A DNA stretch of 64,000 nt from Chlorokybus atmophyticus (GCA_009103225.1 RHPI01000772.1:735987-799986), one strand, 5' to 3'; counted from the first letter of the stretch, positions 25,227 to 37,445 are shown. Notes: generated from the sequence alone by a model not told the origin. A program made the numbers and translations.

Positions 25227-25343
25227 GGAAACTGTATATGTTAGCCGTAATGCAGCAGCGGAACGTGGCTGTCACAGCCCACTTGACCACAAAAGACTTC
25301 ATGCTTTTATGATCGATTTGTGGTAATTTAATGTACCTTCCCG

Positions 25344-25613
25344 TTACATTCCCCCCCACTTACGAACGCTGACGTCCTCGGCATCTCCCATCAGCTGGGT
25401 AATCATCCTAGGGGTCTGATTAGGGTCGGTCACCGGCCCCACCACCCAAGGACCGACCAATCTAGGCCCATACCGGTCAACGCGCGCATAGCGCGCCGCT
25501 GCCGGCCCCACAGGTCGTATCGCGACCGCCAGGTTGCGTCCTGCCGCGCCGACTGAACTGGTCAGTCCGACGCGACTACCATTAAGCAAGTCGCGACCTA
25601 TCGATGATGGCAC
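25344..25613 (-). CDS. Short ORF, possible integrase/pol tail
   Basis: An 89-codon open frame on the minus strand with NGSRVGLTSSVGAAGRNLAV and YGPRLVGPWVVGPV ends just before the purine tract and the TGTAACGGG repeat, which is where the last pol codons of an LTR element would lie. No catalytic motif. The identification rests on position only. Confidence 0.25.
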   Translation of the reverse strand: MPSSIGRDLLNGSRVGLTSSVGAAGRNLAVAIRPVGPAAARYARVDRYGPRLVGPWVVGPVTDPNQTPRMITQLMGDAEDVSVRKWGGM

Positions 25614-25674
25614 TTATGAAGTGACCAATTACGATGTTATTGGATCGAGAAACGACGACTGCGGAATTCATGTG

Positions 25675-25745
25675 CACTGCAGGAATTGAACCCGGGTCTC
25701 AAGCTCCGATGACCAATATCACAGCCCACTAGACCACAAAAGACT
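25675..25745 (-). tRNA. tRNA-like pol III promoter (A and B box), probably SINE-derived
   Basis: On the minus strand TGGTCTAGTGG fits the A box and GGTTCAATTCC fits the B box, with about 33 bases between them. The T-stem is mostly paired. No acceptor stem closes it, so it is not called as a functional tRNA. It lies inside the repeated TGTAACGGG unit. Confidence 0.35.
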
Positions 25746-25974
25746 TGATGCTTTTATGGTCAATTTGTGGTAGTTTAATGTACCTTCCCGTTACAGTGGC
25801 GGCTAGTTGTAATCTTGTCGTCGCTGCCGTCGAGAATGCTTGCATCCATTTTTGGGTCGTAATCATTGTCAACCGTATCGCTCGGGCGCGTATGATATCG
25901 CATTATACGCAAGCGAAACCACGCACGATCGCAATCTTATGGAATAGGAAATCACAACGTGTCATGTAACGTTC

Positions 25975-26440
25975 AACGACATCGCGCGACATATGACCAT
26001 AGCAAGCCATATAATACCATATGTGAAATCCATCGATATGCTGTTGAGCATATCGCACCATATGATTCCGTATGCTAGCACATCAAATGCTATTCTATCA
26101 AGTGACGCCATATGATTTGCTACAATGTCACACAACGTCCCGTCTGTTGTCGTTGCCGTGCGCAACTAAAGATGCTGTTGGGCTTTTACCCCGTATTGTT
26201 CAACACCATTTCTACCTTCTCAATGCTGTGATGCATTGTCACGGACGTTTCTATCACGTGATGCGTTCACATTAACAAAAAGCTATGTTATGCGCGTATG
26301 TGATACAATATACGGCGATATTCTGCCATGTTTTCGTACATGATCGGAATGTCGACAAGGGCGACGTGTCCGCTGGAGAATAATGCTCACAACACACGAT
26401 ATGCGCGTATATGCTGCCATACGTTCATATCGCTCCATGT
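25975..26440. repeat. CATATG palindrome blocks
   Basis: Repeated CATATG/ACCATATG motifs occur at 25989-26113, with a weaker block at 26290-26440 (GCATATATGC-like, CGTATGCTAG-like). Between them an open stretch has no recognisable product. Confidence 0.5.
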
Positions 26441-26466
26441 CGTAGCACAGTTGCGGAAACGGGAAG

Positions 26467-28046
26467 TCACGGCGTTTGCGACGTCGCGCGACATTGCACT
26501 ATAAAACGTCTGTCTCTATGTTGAATGGGCATGGCTCGAGGTCGTTGTTGCTTAGCTGCAATGCCCCCATCGCGGTCCTCCCTAACATGACTGGCTGCGC
26601 ACTCGTGTCTAGCAACACCGAGCGCGATACATACCCTCCAATGCTGATGTGTCCTTCCTTGTTGTTTACCATCGCCACACGCGCGCACCGCTGGCCTCGT
26701 GAGAACCAAGGTGTCATTGCTGCGCTCAGCTGTTTGCACCATCTCCATTTTCTCCTCTACCTCGTGCTGCTGCTTCGATGTTGTTATGGTCTTCACATGA
26801 CACACCTGCAACTTTCTCCTCAACTCCAACCACCTCTGTGCTGGTCCCAACCAGCTCCTCGTGCGTGTTGCAGTCACCCCCTTGCCGGGCAAGTGCTCGC
26901 CAACCGCGTCAGCTACACGCCGTGTTTGCCACACCGCGTATGCTTCGTACTCGAATGGCATGCCTTGCATCCGCGTCTGCAGCTGCTCCAAGGCCGCCTT
27001 CAACTCCTTCACTTCGTTGCGCAACACCGCGATTTCCGCCAAAGCCTCGTTGCTGGTCATGACTGCCTCCGTCGTCAGTGTCGTGTTCGCGGCACTCCCT
27101 CGCGCCATCTTCAACTGCTGCGTCCGCATCCGCCCCGCTCATGCTCGTCCCACACTCGGACTCAGCTACGGAAGCTTGCTCCAACACTCATCCATCATGT
27201 GGCCAGTCTTCCCGCAATCTCCACACCGATCCGCTTGAGCCTCCCTTGAGCTGCTGCCCCTCCTTGGACAATCGCGTTGGATGTGGTCGGCTGCACCGCA
27301 CGCGTAGCAGCTCCACCCCGTCGGTATCGTAATCGCCGTCGCCACCCTCGCCGTTGTCGTCATTGGCTGCTTCGCCTCCTTGGTGCTAGTCTCTCCCCTG
27401 TTGAGAGCCAAGATAGTCCTCTTGTACTCCACCGCATGCTGCACCGCTTCCGCCATCTCAAACGCATGCTGCAACAGTACTCCTTCAACAATCCTTGTCC
27501 CGCCATAGCAATCTTCACCTCCTTTAATAGGTGTTGCTCTAGCTGCTCCACATAGATGATCGCGGCTGCCTTGTCCTTCAAGATCGAGTACTTCGTGTCC
27601 TTCAATCGATACATTCTTCCGTTCATCATCCTTGGTGTCTCACCCTCTCTCCTCCGCAATAGAGTCAGCTCCTTAATCTTTTCAGCTGTCATGGGCTTGA
27701 ATGCTTCCTTCAACCTCTTGTAAAGCTCCTCTACGGCTGATGTTGTCGATGCCGGCGCTCCTCCCAACCTCAAGGCTCGTTCCTCCACCGTGCCAGCTGC
27801 TGCAAGCTCCCTCTCCGTGACGATCTTCTTGTAGACGGTGTATGCCTCGTACTTCAAGTATCGTGGGATCAATCGGAATGTCTTCTCCTCCGTCCACGAT
27901 CGGTCTCGCATCTCCTATTGCAAACACTCAGCCTTGAACTTCACAATAAACTCCCTCAATGACCATGTTCCTGACCTTTCATTTAATGACAATGATGTGC
28001 TGGTGCTGCTAGTGTCATCCTCCACGAGACTGAACACTCCAGCCAT
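26467..28046 (-). pseudogene. Second gypsy-like gag-protease, decayed (minus)
   Basis: From ATG at 28046 (MAGVFSLVEDD) a capsid-like block SLREFIVKFKAECLQ is followed by a TAG and then by RSWTEEKTFRLIPRYLKYEAYTVY, resembling the gag of the element at 14.5 kb. After a frame change come two CCHC knuckles, CYACGAADHIQRDC and CGDCGKTGHMMDEC (about 27310-27205). Another frame holds a coiled-coil stretch (LAEIAVLRNEVKELKAALEQL). The protease region (26717-26499) reads SVLLDTSAQPVMLGR, with Ser replacing the Gly of D-T-G. No RT or integrase follows, so the element is truncated. Confidence 0.65.
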
Positions 28047-28850
28047 GCTACCACTCACTATCTCGTCAACCATACACCGGTCTTACCAACCACCGAAGTC
28101 CTTGGATCTGGTCAGCAATTGACAGTCTACACGAGGGTGATGATGACGTCCGTGTCCTTATTGTAGATGCACTTGCTGAGCAAGGCACGATAAACGCCAG
28201 TGTCACACGCTTACACAACAACATTCTTAGCGAAGGCACCAATACAACACGCAAAGATGTATTGCACTAGTGGTATGGCACTTTCAACTTGGTATGGTAA
28301 CTTGCTGACCAAATAGCTACATCTGTTCACACTACTTATACAATGAATAAGTCAATAACACATGTCTTGAGCTAGCACAACCAATTGAAAATGCACTAGA
28401 CCATGGTTAAAGCTACTTGAACTTGCTCGCCTTTAGCTCCAGCTTCAATCCACGCCTCCAATGATGAGTAAATCGTCTCCATGACCAGCTCTTGACTGCC
28501 ACATGGATGCCCACTCCTTCCACCACTCTTTCTCCACTCACAACTCCCGAAATAGCCCCGATTACACCCACCAGATCTGGGGTTACGCTGATGTGCGGTT
28601 ACACTGACTGTAACTCGCCACATGCACTTCCCTTCACTCAATAACATCCTTATCTACCTTCCCATTACAAAACCCAACAAATCTTATTGCTTGGATATGC
28701 TTCTGCAAGCATGTTTAACTATCTTATGCCTACAACCAGCCCATAGGCTGTTATTCCCCTGCATGTGGTCATATCCTGAAACAACCTAGCTCAAGTCCTT
28801 CACTGGCATAACAACTACGCGTGCAGCGAGGTCAAATTACTGTTAATTAC
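28047..28850. other. No gene recognised
   Basis: ORFs are short and without motif or protein-like composition. I see no RNA gene. Confidence 0.4.
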
Positions 28851-29947
28851 ATGCAAGCGCTCGCAAACATGCGACACCGAGCAGTTCTCGCATTGCAAGA
28901 GGTTAAGCGCGTTAGCAGCTTTGCCATATCATTGAGAACGCAAGCACGAAGACATAGCTGCTGGCAGGAGTTTTTGCAATAGCTTGGTGCACTGCATATA
29001 ACTCCGCAGCAGATGACCCCTAGCATCATCACCGCATACATAGCTGGGCACTGAATGGATGTGCACATTGCTAGTGCGCGCAAGCGGGGGCGTGATGGGC
29101 AACCGAGGATTGACCGGCTAGTATCGAGCAAGTTCTTAAGCAGCTGAGCAGTGCATTTGAGTTGTTGGGAATGCAAGGACCATAGCGAGATGTGCGCCAA
29201 AACAATCCATGCCAATTATATGCTGTTGCTCAATTCAAAACGGACTATGCCAAGCTGTCAGCTCAACAGGGTGTACATCAAATTGCAGCTACCCCGCTCA
29301 CCATGAAGGACATGCAAACGCTTGTGAAGTACTTCGCACAGCTATTGCCTGCCAAAAATCCAAGGCCCATGGTATTTCAAGTTGCCAGTTGTTAAAGAGA
29401 CTACAGTCTCTGCATGTACTTGTGGTGCATACGGCAAAGAGGTGGCGAGGGCGCACGCACGCATGCAAAAGATCTTCATATAGTACAAGGGGCGCTTGCA
29501 GCAGTACACATCTGAAAAACTATAGCGAGGGGAGTTCCAACCACCTCCATCAAAGACAGTCAACTCCCCTGCCAGTTTTCGGATGTACTACAACGGTATC
29601 TGAGAACCATGCAAGGAAGCCCTTTCGCCATCAGCAGCGGGCCATTGATCAGCCCTTTGGCACAGAGTCGAAAACAGTGAGTTAACAAGCCCATGAACTA
29701 TGAATGTTCTTATCACGCCTTTGTAAAGCATTGCAAGGCATGCAGCATTTACCGGCCGCACCTGGAGTGGCACTCTTTTGGACGAGGAGCAGCTCAGTAC
29801 GCTTTACTCCGCGGTGTCACCCTAGAAGAAAAATACAAGCACATTGGATTGTGGAATCGACATGAGAGCATGCAGCTGTACTTGCAGCAAAGAAGCTTAC
29901 TTGCCACCGCATCAGAACCACCTGGTAAGGACAAATGCCACGGTTAA
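28851..29947 (+). pseudogene. Tyrosine recombinase (Crypton/DIRS-like), decayed
   Basis: An N-terminal helical part (28851-29170) has SLRTQARRHSCWQEFLQ and, after stops, a frame 29192-29395 with GVHQIAATPLTMKDMQTLVKY, like the core-binding domain of tyrosine recombinases. The C-terminal frame 29693-29947 ends with WHSFGRGAAQYALLRGVTLE and IGLWNRHESMQLYL. This is the box II pattern (H-x-x-R, then W and Tyr) of Cryptons and DIRS elements, where HSFRRGAA is usual. The residue three after His is Gly here, so the second catalytic Arg appears lost. The Tyr in QLYL is kept. No RT is nearby, which favours a Crypton or other YR-only element. Confidence 0.68.
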
Positions 29948-30155
29948 TAGTGGAGGGCGGAACTCTGAGACCTTTTTTTGAACCATTGAGGCTTGTTGCG
30001 CACTAGCATGCGCTGCTTGATGGGCAAGGCCATGAAAGCTGGTCACCATACAGCAGAGCGCCATTCCACCACAATGATCCGTCCCTTTCTTGGACTTTTG
30101 TGTGTTTCAGACGAAAAACATAGGCTTGTGGACAAAGGTATATACAACAAGCGAT

Positions 30156-30202
30156 GTCAACATGCCTATGAGGGTATCTGATACCCTCATAGGCATGTTG
30201 AC
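30156..30202. repeat. Perfect 23-bp hairpin
   Basis: GTCAACATGCCTATGAGGGT continues ATC, one T, then the exact inverse. Part of a hairpin cluster after the tyrosine-recombinase gene. Confidence 0.95.
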
Positions 30203-30207
30203 GTTCG

Positions 30208-30224
30208 CACGGGGAGTCCCCGTG
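30208..30224. repeat. 8-bp-arm palindrome CACGGGGA/TCCCCGTG
   Basis: Directly follows the 23-bp hairpin, with a single G as spacer. Confidence 0.85.
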
Positions 30225-30306
30225 TGAAGAGCCCCCCACCCTCATTCCAACATTGCGCGAACAACCAAACATGGAGTGTTCATCTCATAGTGCACACACA
30301 GCACAC

Positions 30307-30375
30307 TATGATACGCTTCTTGCGGCATTGCACGTCATGCCGCATGACGTGCAATTGCGCAAGAAGCGTATCATA
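30307..30375. repeat. 33-bp-arm hairpin, two mismatches, 3-base loop
   Basis: TATGATACGCTTCTTGCG...CACGTCATG is answered by CATGACGTGCAAT..CAAGAAGCGTATCATA. The length and near identity suggest a recently formed or selected foldback. Confidence 0.95.
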
Positions 30376-31080
30376 CTGCGGCGATATGCTACTGCTCCCA
30401 CTCTCTTGGAGTTGTGCTTTTGTTGCGTAACATGATGCGAGATTATCTGATGGCCATGATGCTCAGCGGCGGTTGCTACGTAGGCTGCGCCGGAAGCTAC
30501 GGAGTACCCCAAGGATGGCATATGACACAGAGTGCAAGCATTTGTACAACATGTTAATGCACAGCTTGTGTGTTACTATCCAACCGGGTTGGAGAAGGCA
30601 ATGGGTTAGCTGGTGCAAGCAAGCGCGCAGCGTACAACAACGACAACATGTGAGTATGGGTGCATAAAGGGTAAGGAGATGTGGGGAGCACATTCAGTGC
30701 TCACATGCATGTCGTGTCCATACCGGCACACTGTGCAATGCTCTATGCTATGCCATGCTATCTATGCTGTGCTAAACATGCGAATGCTCTGCTGTGCTTG
30801 CTACAGCCAACCTAACAATGCGCGAACAAACAAGACAGCGGTTGTGAGTTGCTGCGCAGGCCTATAAGAATGCTGCCACCCTCACAAACTATCGGGGGCC
30901 TTAGTAGTCACAGTCGTCTTGGTTGCGGTGGCGCTGGCTGACTCTAACATCTCTAACATCTCCCTGCGCGGACACTCGTGGGCAGGCAGCCGCTCACGCG
31001 TGGGGCTCTCATCGCTTAGGCTACAAGTTTGTAGTGGAGGCGGTGTGCCCGTGGGGGCTGCCAGTGTCTTGCTTGCTTGC
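30376..31080. other. No gene recognised upstream of gene B
   Basis: ORFs here lack motifs. An open frame 30919-31095 runs into the signal peptide of gene B but reads as low-complexity upstream text. The ATG at 31096 matches the family better. Confidence 0.4.
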
Positions 31081-31095
31081 ATGCAGACGGGAAGC

Positions 31096-32248
31096 ATGGC
31101 GGTGAGAGGCAATGCAGCCGTGATTGTGCTGGTGGTTGTTGTACTACTGTCGGCATGGCCTTCGCGACGACAACCCCTGTGCTGGGCAGCCTGGTGGCGA
31201 ATGCTTGGTGGACGTCAGCAAGGGGTTGCCAGGCAGACGTCCGGTAAAAAGCCCCGCCAAAGTCGGCATACTAGTGAGTGACATTATGTTGTTACCTTGA
31301 CGGTCACACGTTCGAAACTTACTGCGGCAGTAAGCCATCACAGTTACATGTGATGGCTTTGGATGCACGGGACTTGGCTGTCTCGTCATGCATGCGTGCG
31401 TGAGCGCGCCGACAATGCAAGCTCCAGCGCTAGCTGTGCATGACATGTGCTTGGCCTGGTGTGTCCTTGCCATGGTCTGCACCAGTTGTCACTCATGGGT
31501 GCGGTGTGCACGTGCAGAAAAATTCTACCAACGGGGTCAACGACCTAGTGTCGTGCTTCTCGCGGCATCTGTGCCCAACAGTCCACACGGACCAGTGCGG
31601 GAACAAGGATTGCGTGATGAAGGAATGCGCGATGAGCAGCAAGCTCACGGGCAATCGTATAGACTATAACGTTTATACTGTCACTTGCAAGTGCCCAGAA
31701 TCCTTCGATGATCCTCCTCCTGCCAACCCATGTGACTGTCCAGGTATAAGAATCTGTAGAACATGAGCCCCCCCCCCNNNNNNNNNNNNNNNNNNNNNNN
31801 NNNNNNNNNNNNNNNNNNNNNNNNNNNNNNNNNNNNNNNNNNNNNNNNNNNNNNNNNNNNNNNNNNNNNNNNNNNNNNNNNNNNNNNNNNNNNNNNNNNN
31901 NNNNNNNNNNNNNNNNNNNNNNNNNNNNNNNNNNNNNNNNNNNNNNNNNNNNNNNNNNNNNNNNNNNNNNNNNNNNNNNNNNNNNNNNNNNNNNNNNNNN
32001 NNNNNNNNNNNNNNNNNNNNNNNNNNNNNNNNNNNNNNNNNNNNNNNNNNNNNNNNNNNNNNNNNNNNNNNNNNNNNNNNNNNNNNNNNNNNNNNNNNNN
32101 NNNNNNNNNNNNNNNNNNNNNNNNNNNNNNNNNNNNNNNNNNNNNNNNNNNNNNNNNNNNNNNNNNNNNNNNNNNNNNNNNNNNNNNNNNNNNNNNNNNN
32201 NNNNNNNNNNNNNNNNNNNNNNNNNNNNNNNNNNNNNNNNNNNNNNNN

Positions 32249-32283
<35 letters not shown>

Positions 32284-33761
32284 CTTTGCTTACATGCGGC
32301 GCATGCGTGTTGGCAGGGGAAGTACGCGCTGGGGCTGTTGCGTCTGTATGTCTGTGTTGCTTTCTGTGTCACAAGGTCAGCAACATCAACTCACATGCCT
32401 GTTTGTGGACAGATTACGAAGCTGCGCATCCGTGCGACTGCGGCGCCCGCAGGAAGAACAAGAACTTGTTGGCGTCAGCTTCATGCGATCCTCACTTTGT
32501 TGGCTTTGACGGCAGAGGCTTCGACTTTCAGGTGTGAAACAACTCAGTACATAACACTGATAGGCACACACATGCGCACGCACGCACGCACATGCGCGTG
32601 TGTGCGCGCGCGCACACTTGTTGACATGGCATGTCAACGATGCATCGTCATGGTCATCACCACCTGCATCATATGTGTTGATACACGCAATACTGAACAG
32701 GGTGCAGGTGCGACTCCAACAAAGAGTGGCCGTACCTATGTCATGGTATATGATCCTGCTTCATCCTTCTGGCTGACTGCACACTTCTCCGAGCCGCCGC
32801 TCACGGGAAAGTTCCCACACAGCACGTACATCAGCGACATCGGCATCATGCTACCAAGCTTGGATGCTTCCAAAAACAACAGCACATTCCTTGTGGCTCA
32901 GCACCGTGGCAAGCTGCCCGGCGCCATCGCATCCTTCGGCCCCAACGGTGGGCTGTTTCATGAGAACGGGACACCCGTGCTCACATTGCCATCCTCCTTG
33001 CAGTCAAAGGATGAGAGTGATGATGATACACATATCAGTCTACCTGCTGGCAATGGTATCACAGCAAAACTTGTTGGCACGGTAAGGTTGCGAGGTTTGA
33101 AGTTTGTGGTCAGGTGAAGCTTCAAGTTGTGCACATGTTGTGCTTCGTTCGTGAGGGCTATAGACTGTGATGATTGCTGCAGGAGTTGACTTTGTCTGCA
33201 CCAAGCATGGACGTTGAGCTCATCATCACCTTCGACGAGTACTTCCTCGACTTTGCCTTCAAGTCCATCAGGTGCAGCTCCTGATCAGTCTATAATGATA
33301 AAGCACAGAGCTGTCACCAACTTGCACACACTTACCCTTCGTTCTGCATGTCACTGCCCAGCCTTTCCAAGTCAGCAACTGGAATTCTTGGTAAGTGGGG
33401 ACACACCCACGGATTCACACACCACCCTCGCGCTGATGCATATTGTGTTTCTCTACTATTGCTTCACTCACTCTGTGTTTCTCTTGCAGGGCGAACTGTG
33501 CCTCAAGCGTCTCAAGTTATGACCACAACTCGCAAGCAGTTTGAGCAGACTCTGCGCAAGATGGCAGATACATACGGTGAGGGAGTTACATCTTGCATGT
33601 GATTGTTTAGCTGGCGCATACAGTCAGGGATAAGTAACTCACTTGTTCCTGCAGAGGTTCAAGGACTGTTTGACATGGAAATGTTCAAGCACCGCACAAG
33701 CAACGTGAACACGCAGCGCCGCCTGCTAGCTACTGTGTCCCGGGTACAGAGTGCTGTTTAA
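31096..33761 (+). pseudogene. Gene B: paralogue of gene A, frameshifted in exon 1
   Basis: The exons match gene A one for one: 31096-31273, 31518-31743, 32413-32531, 32701-33081, 33183-33271, 33362-33390, 33490-33576, 33655-33761. All internal phases are kept. Exon 1 gives MAVRGNAAVIVLVVVVLL and then, relative to A, lacks 11 bases at the signal-peptide cleavage region (about 31163), so the Cys-rich text DDNPCAGQPGGECLVDV falls out of frame. The rest is well preserved (CDPHFVGFDGRGFDF; TYISDIGIMLPS; SATGILGRTVPQ). Exon 8 ends 12 codons earlier than in A. Either exon 1 is a real lesion, a second start or exon is used, or the assembly is wrong here. Confidence 0.7.
31778..32248. other. Assembly gap (471 N) in intron 2 of gene B
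   Basis: The N run lies between poly-C and (TG)n tracts. The homologous intron in gene A is a long (CT)n repeat. Confidence 0.99.
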
Positions 33762-33838
33762 AGCAATGTGCAGGACTAAGGTAGCCCTGGTTGGCTTTTA
33801 TAATGATGTCTATTAGTAGTATGCGCGTGCTGACTTGC

Positions 33839-33844
33839 AATAAA
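33839..33844 (+). promoter_or_regulatory. Poly(A) signal AATAAA of gene B
   Basis: Same position relative to the stop as in gene A. Confidence 0.6.
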
Positions 33845-34360
33845 GCACAGATTCATGTGATATACTGCAGGAACTGGATGAATACTGATGTGATCCATTG
33901 ACAACTCTTGCTTCATCTTGTACCCCTTTCCTTGCAACACCATGCATCGCAGCTTGACACTGTTACTTCTGTACATGCAAACCCTTTACATACACAACAC
34001 TTTAATATGCACAACATACGGGGGCCTCACTGACCTGCACATGCCAAACCGCTAGACCGCAAAGACACTTGTGTCCAAGCGAACCTCTAGCCCCTTGTGC
34101 CTTCCATCACATTTATCCCAGTTCCATTTGTGCCCATATTCGTTTATCGACATAATACGTACGCAAATACAGTAGCAGGACAAACAAGCGAACACACCAC
34201 AAGCACAACCATAGCTAGGTGCACGAGTAGTGTAGGGCAGAGCTGCAGTGGCACGAGGAACCAAGTGAGAGTTAGCCGTGCAAGATCAACCAGCATGACA
34301 TGGAAACAATGTAGAAAGCAGTGCGTTAGGCCCCACAGCATTACCACCAACAAACAAGAA

Positions 34361-35840
34361 CGGCAGCACCGAACCTGTGTGGAGCGCCATGGTTAGCAAT
34401 GTCTTAAACATCCATGGGTGACGTGCAATTGGGCAGTAGAGCGTTTTATGAACATAGCGTTTTAAGGTTTGAGCTCTCGCATACACGATTCGCAACACAG
34501 GGCATAATTAGTGAGTGAATAGGAGTGGGTCAATAGCATTCCATCGGCAGTCAACGCGGTCATTCAGTACGCATTGAAAACGTGGGCGGTATGTCAGTGG
34601 CAGTATGCACCTAGCATGTTCAATTTCCGCATATGAGGGTTATACAAAAATCAGTATGAGGGTGTTTGCACGCTTCTCTCAAGTTCTTGCCGCACAGATT
34701 TTGGTAATGATACATGATACACCAACATGCGGACCTACCATACCATGGTTCACCTTTAGTAACATACGCGCTTGCAATTGTTGCTGATTGTGACCTTCAG
34801 CACGAATGCGTTTGGTCAATGACCCTACAGCGGTTAAGAAGTCGGACTTGAATGTGCACAACCTCCGAAGCACATGCACTTAGCTCACACCACACCCTTT
34901 TTGTTTTGCTTATTTAAGTTTAATTGTGATGTGGTGCAGAGCCAATTCGAATGCCGGCAAACTTTAATTATAAATATAGATGCTTGAAATGGAGCATTGT
35001 GCATAATGTTGTGCAAGAAAGGCTCCGCATGATGGAACTCGGTGTGGGAGTGAGTTTCACCGTGCACAAGTGTGGGAGCAGGGCAGCAATGCGGGGTCCA
35101 ATTGCGAGGATGGTGGTGGTGCCACATGGTGGAGAGGAAGAGGAAATGGAGGGGATATCAAACTGGGTGATAACTTACACTGTTTAGGAGTAGTCACTCC
35201 AGCTCCTGTCAAGCGTATCGGTGGCGCAACGCATCCGATACGTTATAACCGAGTCGGTTATAAAGGTTTTGAGAGTCATAAGTGATGAGTTGAGGCCGAG
35301 TTATAGTTAGCACATCGAGATGTAACTTAAGTAAGCACGTAGAACTCACATGTGACTAAATTGTTGTAATTTATTTGTGGCGTCAACCATCTTGGTCAGC
35401 CTAGCGCTAAGGTGACCGATATGGTTAGCGCCACGTTAATCTACAATATGATTTGGGAGTTGTATGGTAGTTATGGCGGCTAAAGTGGTTAAAACGGTTG
35501 TGGAGACATGGTAGGGAGGGTATGTAAGTGTCCTTGACTCACAAGGCTTATATTGCACCTAGTTGAGCGCAAATCTCTTAATCCATTAACAATGTTTAGC
35601 TACTTTAAGAGGCTTCGAGGCTTCAAGCCAAGTTGGTTGGTCGTTGCCTTGGTTATTTGCTTGCCGTAAGTGTGCACATGCTTGAATATGCTTGTATAAA
35701 GTGTATGAGCGTGTGCTACACTTTGTAAACGGACTTGGACTCATCTCCCCAAGCATCACATGCCCATTGCAAGTGTAGAAGCCCATGCTTGAGTCTGGGT
35801 TGGCTAAGACACACGCTTGTTACTTGCGCTCAACTCATTG
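34361..35840. other. No gene; small inverted repeats
   Basis: TTATAACCGA/TCGGTTATAA and CGTATCGG...CCGATACG palindromes at about 35214-35268. Low-quality ORFs only. Confidence 0.4.
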
Positions 35841-36130
35841 CACACGGATTGACGTCCAAGGACCATGAATGGTCCGTGACGCAGGACCGGGATTTTCCCC
35901 TGCTAAGTGAAATTGACGGACCATGTATGGTCCGGCTTTCATGGACAGTCGGACCATTCATGGTCCGAAATTCACGTGAATGGTACCATTGTCCCTTGGT
36001 ACGGACCACGTAAGGTCCGGCCGATTACTGTTGCATCAGGACCAGGTATGGTCCGGCCATCGGACCAGGGATTAAATCATTTTATTACAATACTTCAATC
36101 ATAACTGGTCCGGCCAGCGGACCATGGACC
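35841..36130 (+). repeat. Palindrome array 1 (GGACCATNNATGGTCC type)
   Basis: It opens with CACACGGATTGACGTC. About eight imperfect copies follow, such as GGACCATGAATGGTCC (35860-35875), GGACCATGTATGGTCC, GGACCATTCATGGTCC and GACCACGTAAGGTC, spaced about 20-50 bases. One is preceded by GGACAGTC. Confidence 0.88.
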
Positions 36131-36274
36131 GAAAGTTATTATGGACCAATGTAAATATGAGTGCAAATGCAGTAAAAGTTGAGACATCTTTGCCGGCGGC
36201 ACCGGCCACACCCAACCTGCGGCGCACGAGGCCGCGGCCAGCTCCGCGGCGTTAGTGGAATGATTAGTCAAGAA

Positions 36275-36350
36275 CACACGCATCGGCCGGATTCGAACCC
36301 AGCACCATGAGCATATCAAAGACGACGCCCTAACCATTAAGCTACAAGTG
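36275..36350 (-). tRNA. tRNA-like sequence, degenerate
   Basis: On the minus strand TAGCTTAATGGTTAG fits the A box and D arm, and GGTTCGAATCC is a perfect B box. The D stem pairs, but the anticodon and acceptor stems do not close well. It is most likely a tRNA pseudogene or SINE head. Confidence 0.4.
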
Positions 36351-37187
36351 CACGTACCGGTAGGGTTGCATGGCAACCTATGTCATATATTGTTGCATGC
36401 GCCGCTTGGCGACTGTTGGCCGGCGGCAGTGATTGCCGATGGACAGTCGGAGATTGTCATTTTGATAGGCCCATAGGCTGAGCCCATGCAACTGTAGCAT
36501 TCATAGGCTGTACCAGTTACATGGACGGTGGTAAACTACATACCGGTAGCCGCGAACTCGGCGGTTGTCAATAGGCCAGTACAATTTGTAGACTTGTTAG
36601 GGGCTGTCATTGTGACAATGCTTAGCGATAGTAGCCAAATTGCGACTGTCAATGCAGCCAGTGTACCTTATCGGGCTGTCGATGATTCTGTGGTCGCATG
36701 AGGCTTTTATAGGCCATTAATGAGGTTATACAAGTAAGGCTGTAAGTCATGACATTGCTTTCGTTTCATATAGATCATTAAATTAAACATACTATAAACT
36801 ACGCTTAATAATGCAACATACGAACAGCATCAACATATGTATTCATGGTATGATATTAACGGTTGTGAACATTGTAATAATGTGATGACCAACACATTAT
36901 ATATAATATAATAAACACGCGCTACGCATGGATGTAAATTTAACATTAGTATTTAGGCTTTTATTGTGAATAGTTAGAATACTTATTATACATTACTTTA
37001 GACGTACGCAATTTTGCATATGTATATAAAAGGTCTAAATGCACATGTGTACGCGCATCAATATACTTACAACGATGTATGTACATAAAATTATAGGTAT
37101 GAAGTAATGCACGGCTGCAAATTGCGGCGCAATATGTCGACAATTTTTGCTCGTAAATGCCTTAACCCTACACCTACATGCACACAC

Positions 37188-37302
37188 ACACATATGTGTA
37201 TGTATACATATGTATATATGCGCATATATATATACATATATATATGTGTATATATACACATATATCTATATATATACACATATCCATATATACATATATA
37301 GG
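37188..37302. repeat. TA/CATATA-rich microsatellite
   Basis: ACATATGTGTATGTATACAT-type repeats run for about 115 bases. It is followed by GACAGCCG/CGGCTGTC motif copies (37310-37445). Confidence 0.9.
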
Positions 37303-37309
37303 CCACAAG

Positions 37310-37445
37310 TGGACAGCCGCAACTGGTCGGCGGCTGTCAAGTTAAATGTACATGGACAGCCGGCTGTCAATATTCATTGACAGCCGCCGACCATTTGCGA
37401 CTGTCCACTTTATGGTAAGCGGCGACAGTCGGTGCGGCCTGTCAC
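37310..37445. repeat. Cluster of GACAGYCG inverted motifs
   Basis: GGACAGCCGCAACTGGTCGG, then CGGCTGTCAAG, the exact palindrome GACAGCCGGCTGTC, GACAGCCGCCGACC, GCGACTGTCC and CGACAGTCGG within 135 bases. Confidence 0.85.

Larger units (their letters stand above)
25300..25796 (-). mobile_element. Short LTR-like or SINE-like unit, two ends TGTAACGGGAAGG
   Basis: On the minus strand the same 64-base start (TGTAACGGGAAGGTACATTA onward to TCTTTTGTGGTC) occurs at 25796 and at 25352. The second copy directly follows a G-rich purine tract. Between them is a short ORF. This looks like a much reduced LTR element or two SINE-like copies. Confidence 0.4.

Noticed and set aside
36275-36350. Functional tRNA gene
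   Set aside because: Perfect B box but the acceptor and anticodon stems do not pair; kept only as tRNA-like.
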